From contig CAZIXB010000007.1 of assembly GCA_964543205.1 (NCBI GenBank), positions 1 to 31,121 on the forward strand: DNA of 31,121 nucleotides. The letters run 5' to 3'. The position numbers and the translations under genes were made by a program. This DNA is from CAYSRM01 sp964543205. Lineage in GTDB: Bacteria > Verrucomicrobiota > Kiritimatiellia > UBA8416 > CAYSRM01. Numbering within the stretch: the first letter of the stretch is position 1; each line of letters begins with the position of its first letter. This document shows, piece after piece, positions 31,103 through 31,121 of this stretch. Under the pieces are notes generated by a model. It was not told the origin of the DNA. It searched no databases and was given only the letters and a program-made list of their open reading frames with translations.

Positions 31103-31121
31103 TGATCCATCCATGAAAAAC

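Overview
The window is a chromosomal segment of a Gram-negative bacterium. Evidence for a Gram-negative envelope is an ExbB/ExbD pair with a TonB-like anchor helix and several exported proteins. Lineage cannot be fixed from the sequence alone. The mixture of a Bacteroidetes-like ArgH, RNase Y, a ThrRS without a TGS domain and an energised TPR/VWA operon suggests an uncultivated phylum, perhaps PVC-related (Kiritimatiellota, Lentisphaerota or Omnitrophota); this is inference. Nearly all DNA is coding, with compact operons and several ATGA start/stop overlaps. No transposase, phage gene, tRNA, rRNA or CRISPR array was seen.

Layout. 1-4894 (minus): avtA, ispA, plsY, gpsA and the 5' half of fhs (amino acid, isoprenoid, phospholipid and one-carbon metabolism). 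4895-5532: a long intergenic region with a palindromic repeat element, a near-consensus promoter and a possibly structured leader. 5533-14908 (plus): an FmdB zinc ribbon protein, a zinc-ribbon membrane protein, a secreted peptidase-MA-like protein, argH, then exbB-exbD-TPR-VWA. 15114-21876 (plus): the translation cluster thrS-infC-rpmI-rplT-pheS-pheT, with infC starting at AUU. 21877-24220: a 6S RNA candidate, rarA and 5-formyl-THF cyclo-ligase, echoing the known ssrS-ygfA linkage. 24284-30841: rny, xseA, xseB, two oligopeptide-type ABC ATPases and a FabF-type ketosynthase. 30842-31121: two more repeat elements.

Two things stand out. First, the intergenic gaps hold a family of palindromic elements bounded by the same 19-bp end (TTARCCCGCATATCTCACA). 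A long form of about 180 bp occurs at 5019-5199 and, inverted, at 30869-31052; a short form occurs at 14905-14993, 18258-18409 and partly at 31053-31102; isolated ends lie at 968-992 and 5006-5018. The long copies differ at 11 positions, all transitions, and each could fold into one long hairpin. Second, the exbB-exbD-TPR-VWA operon contains a protein whose N-terminal helix carries the TonB/TolA S-x3-H motif but whose periplasmic part is a von Willebrand A domain with an intact MIDAS. That suggests a proton-motive-force-driven envelope machine that is neither Ton nor Tol.
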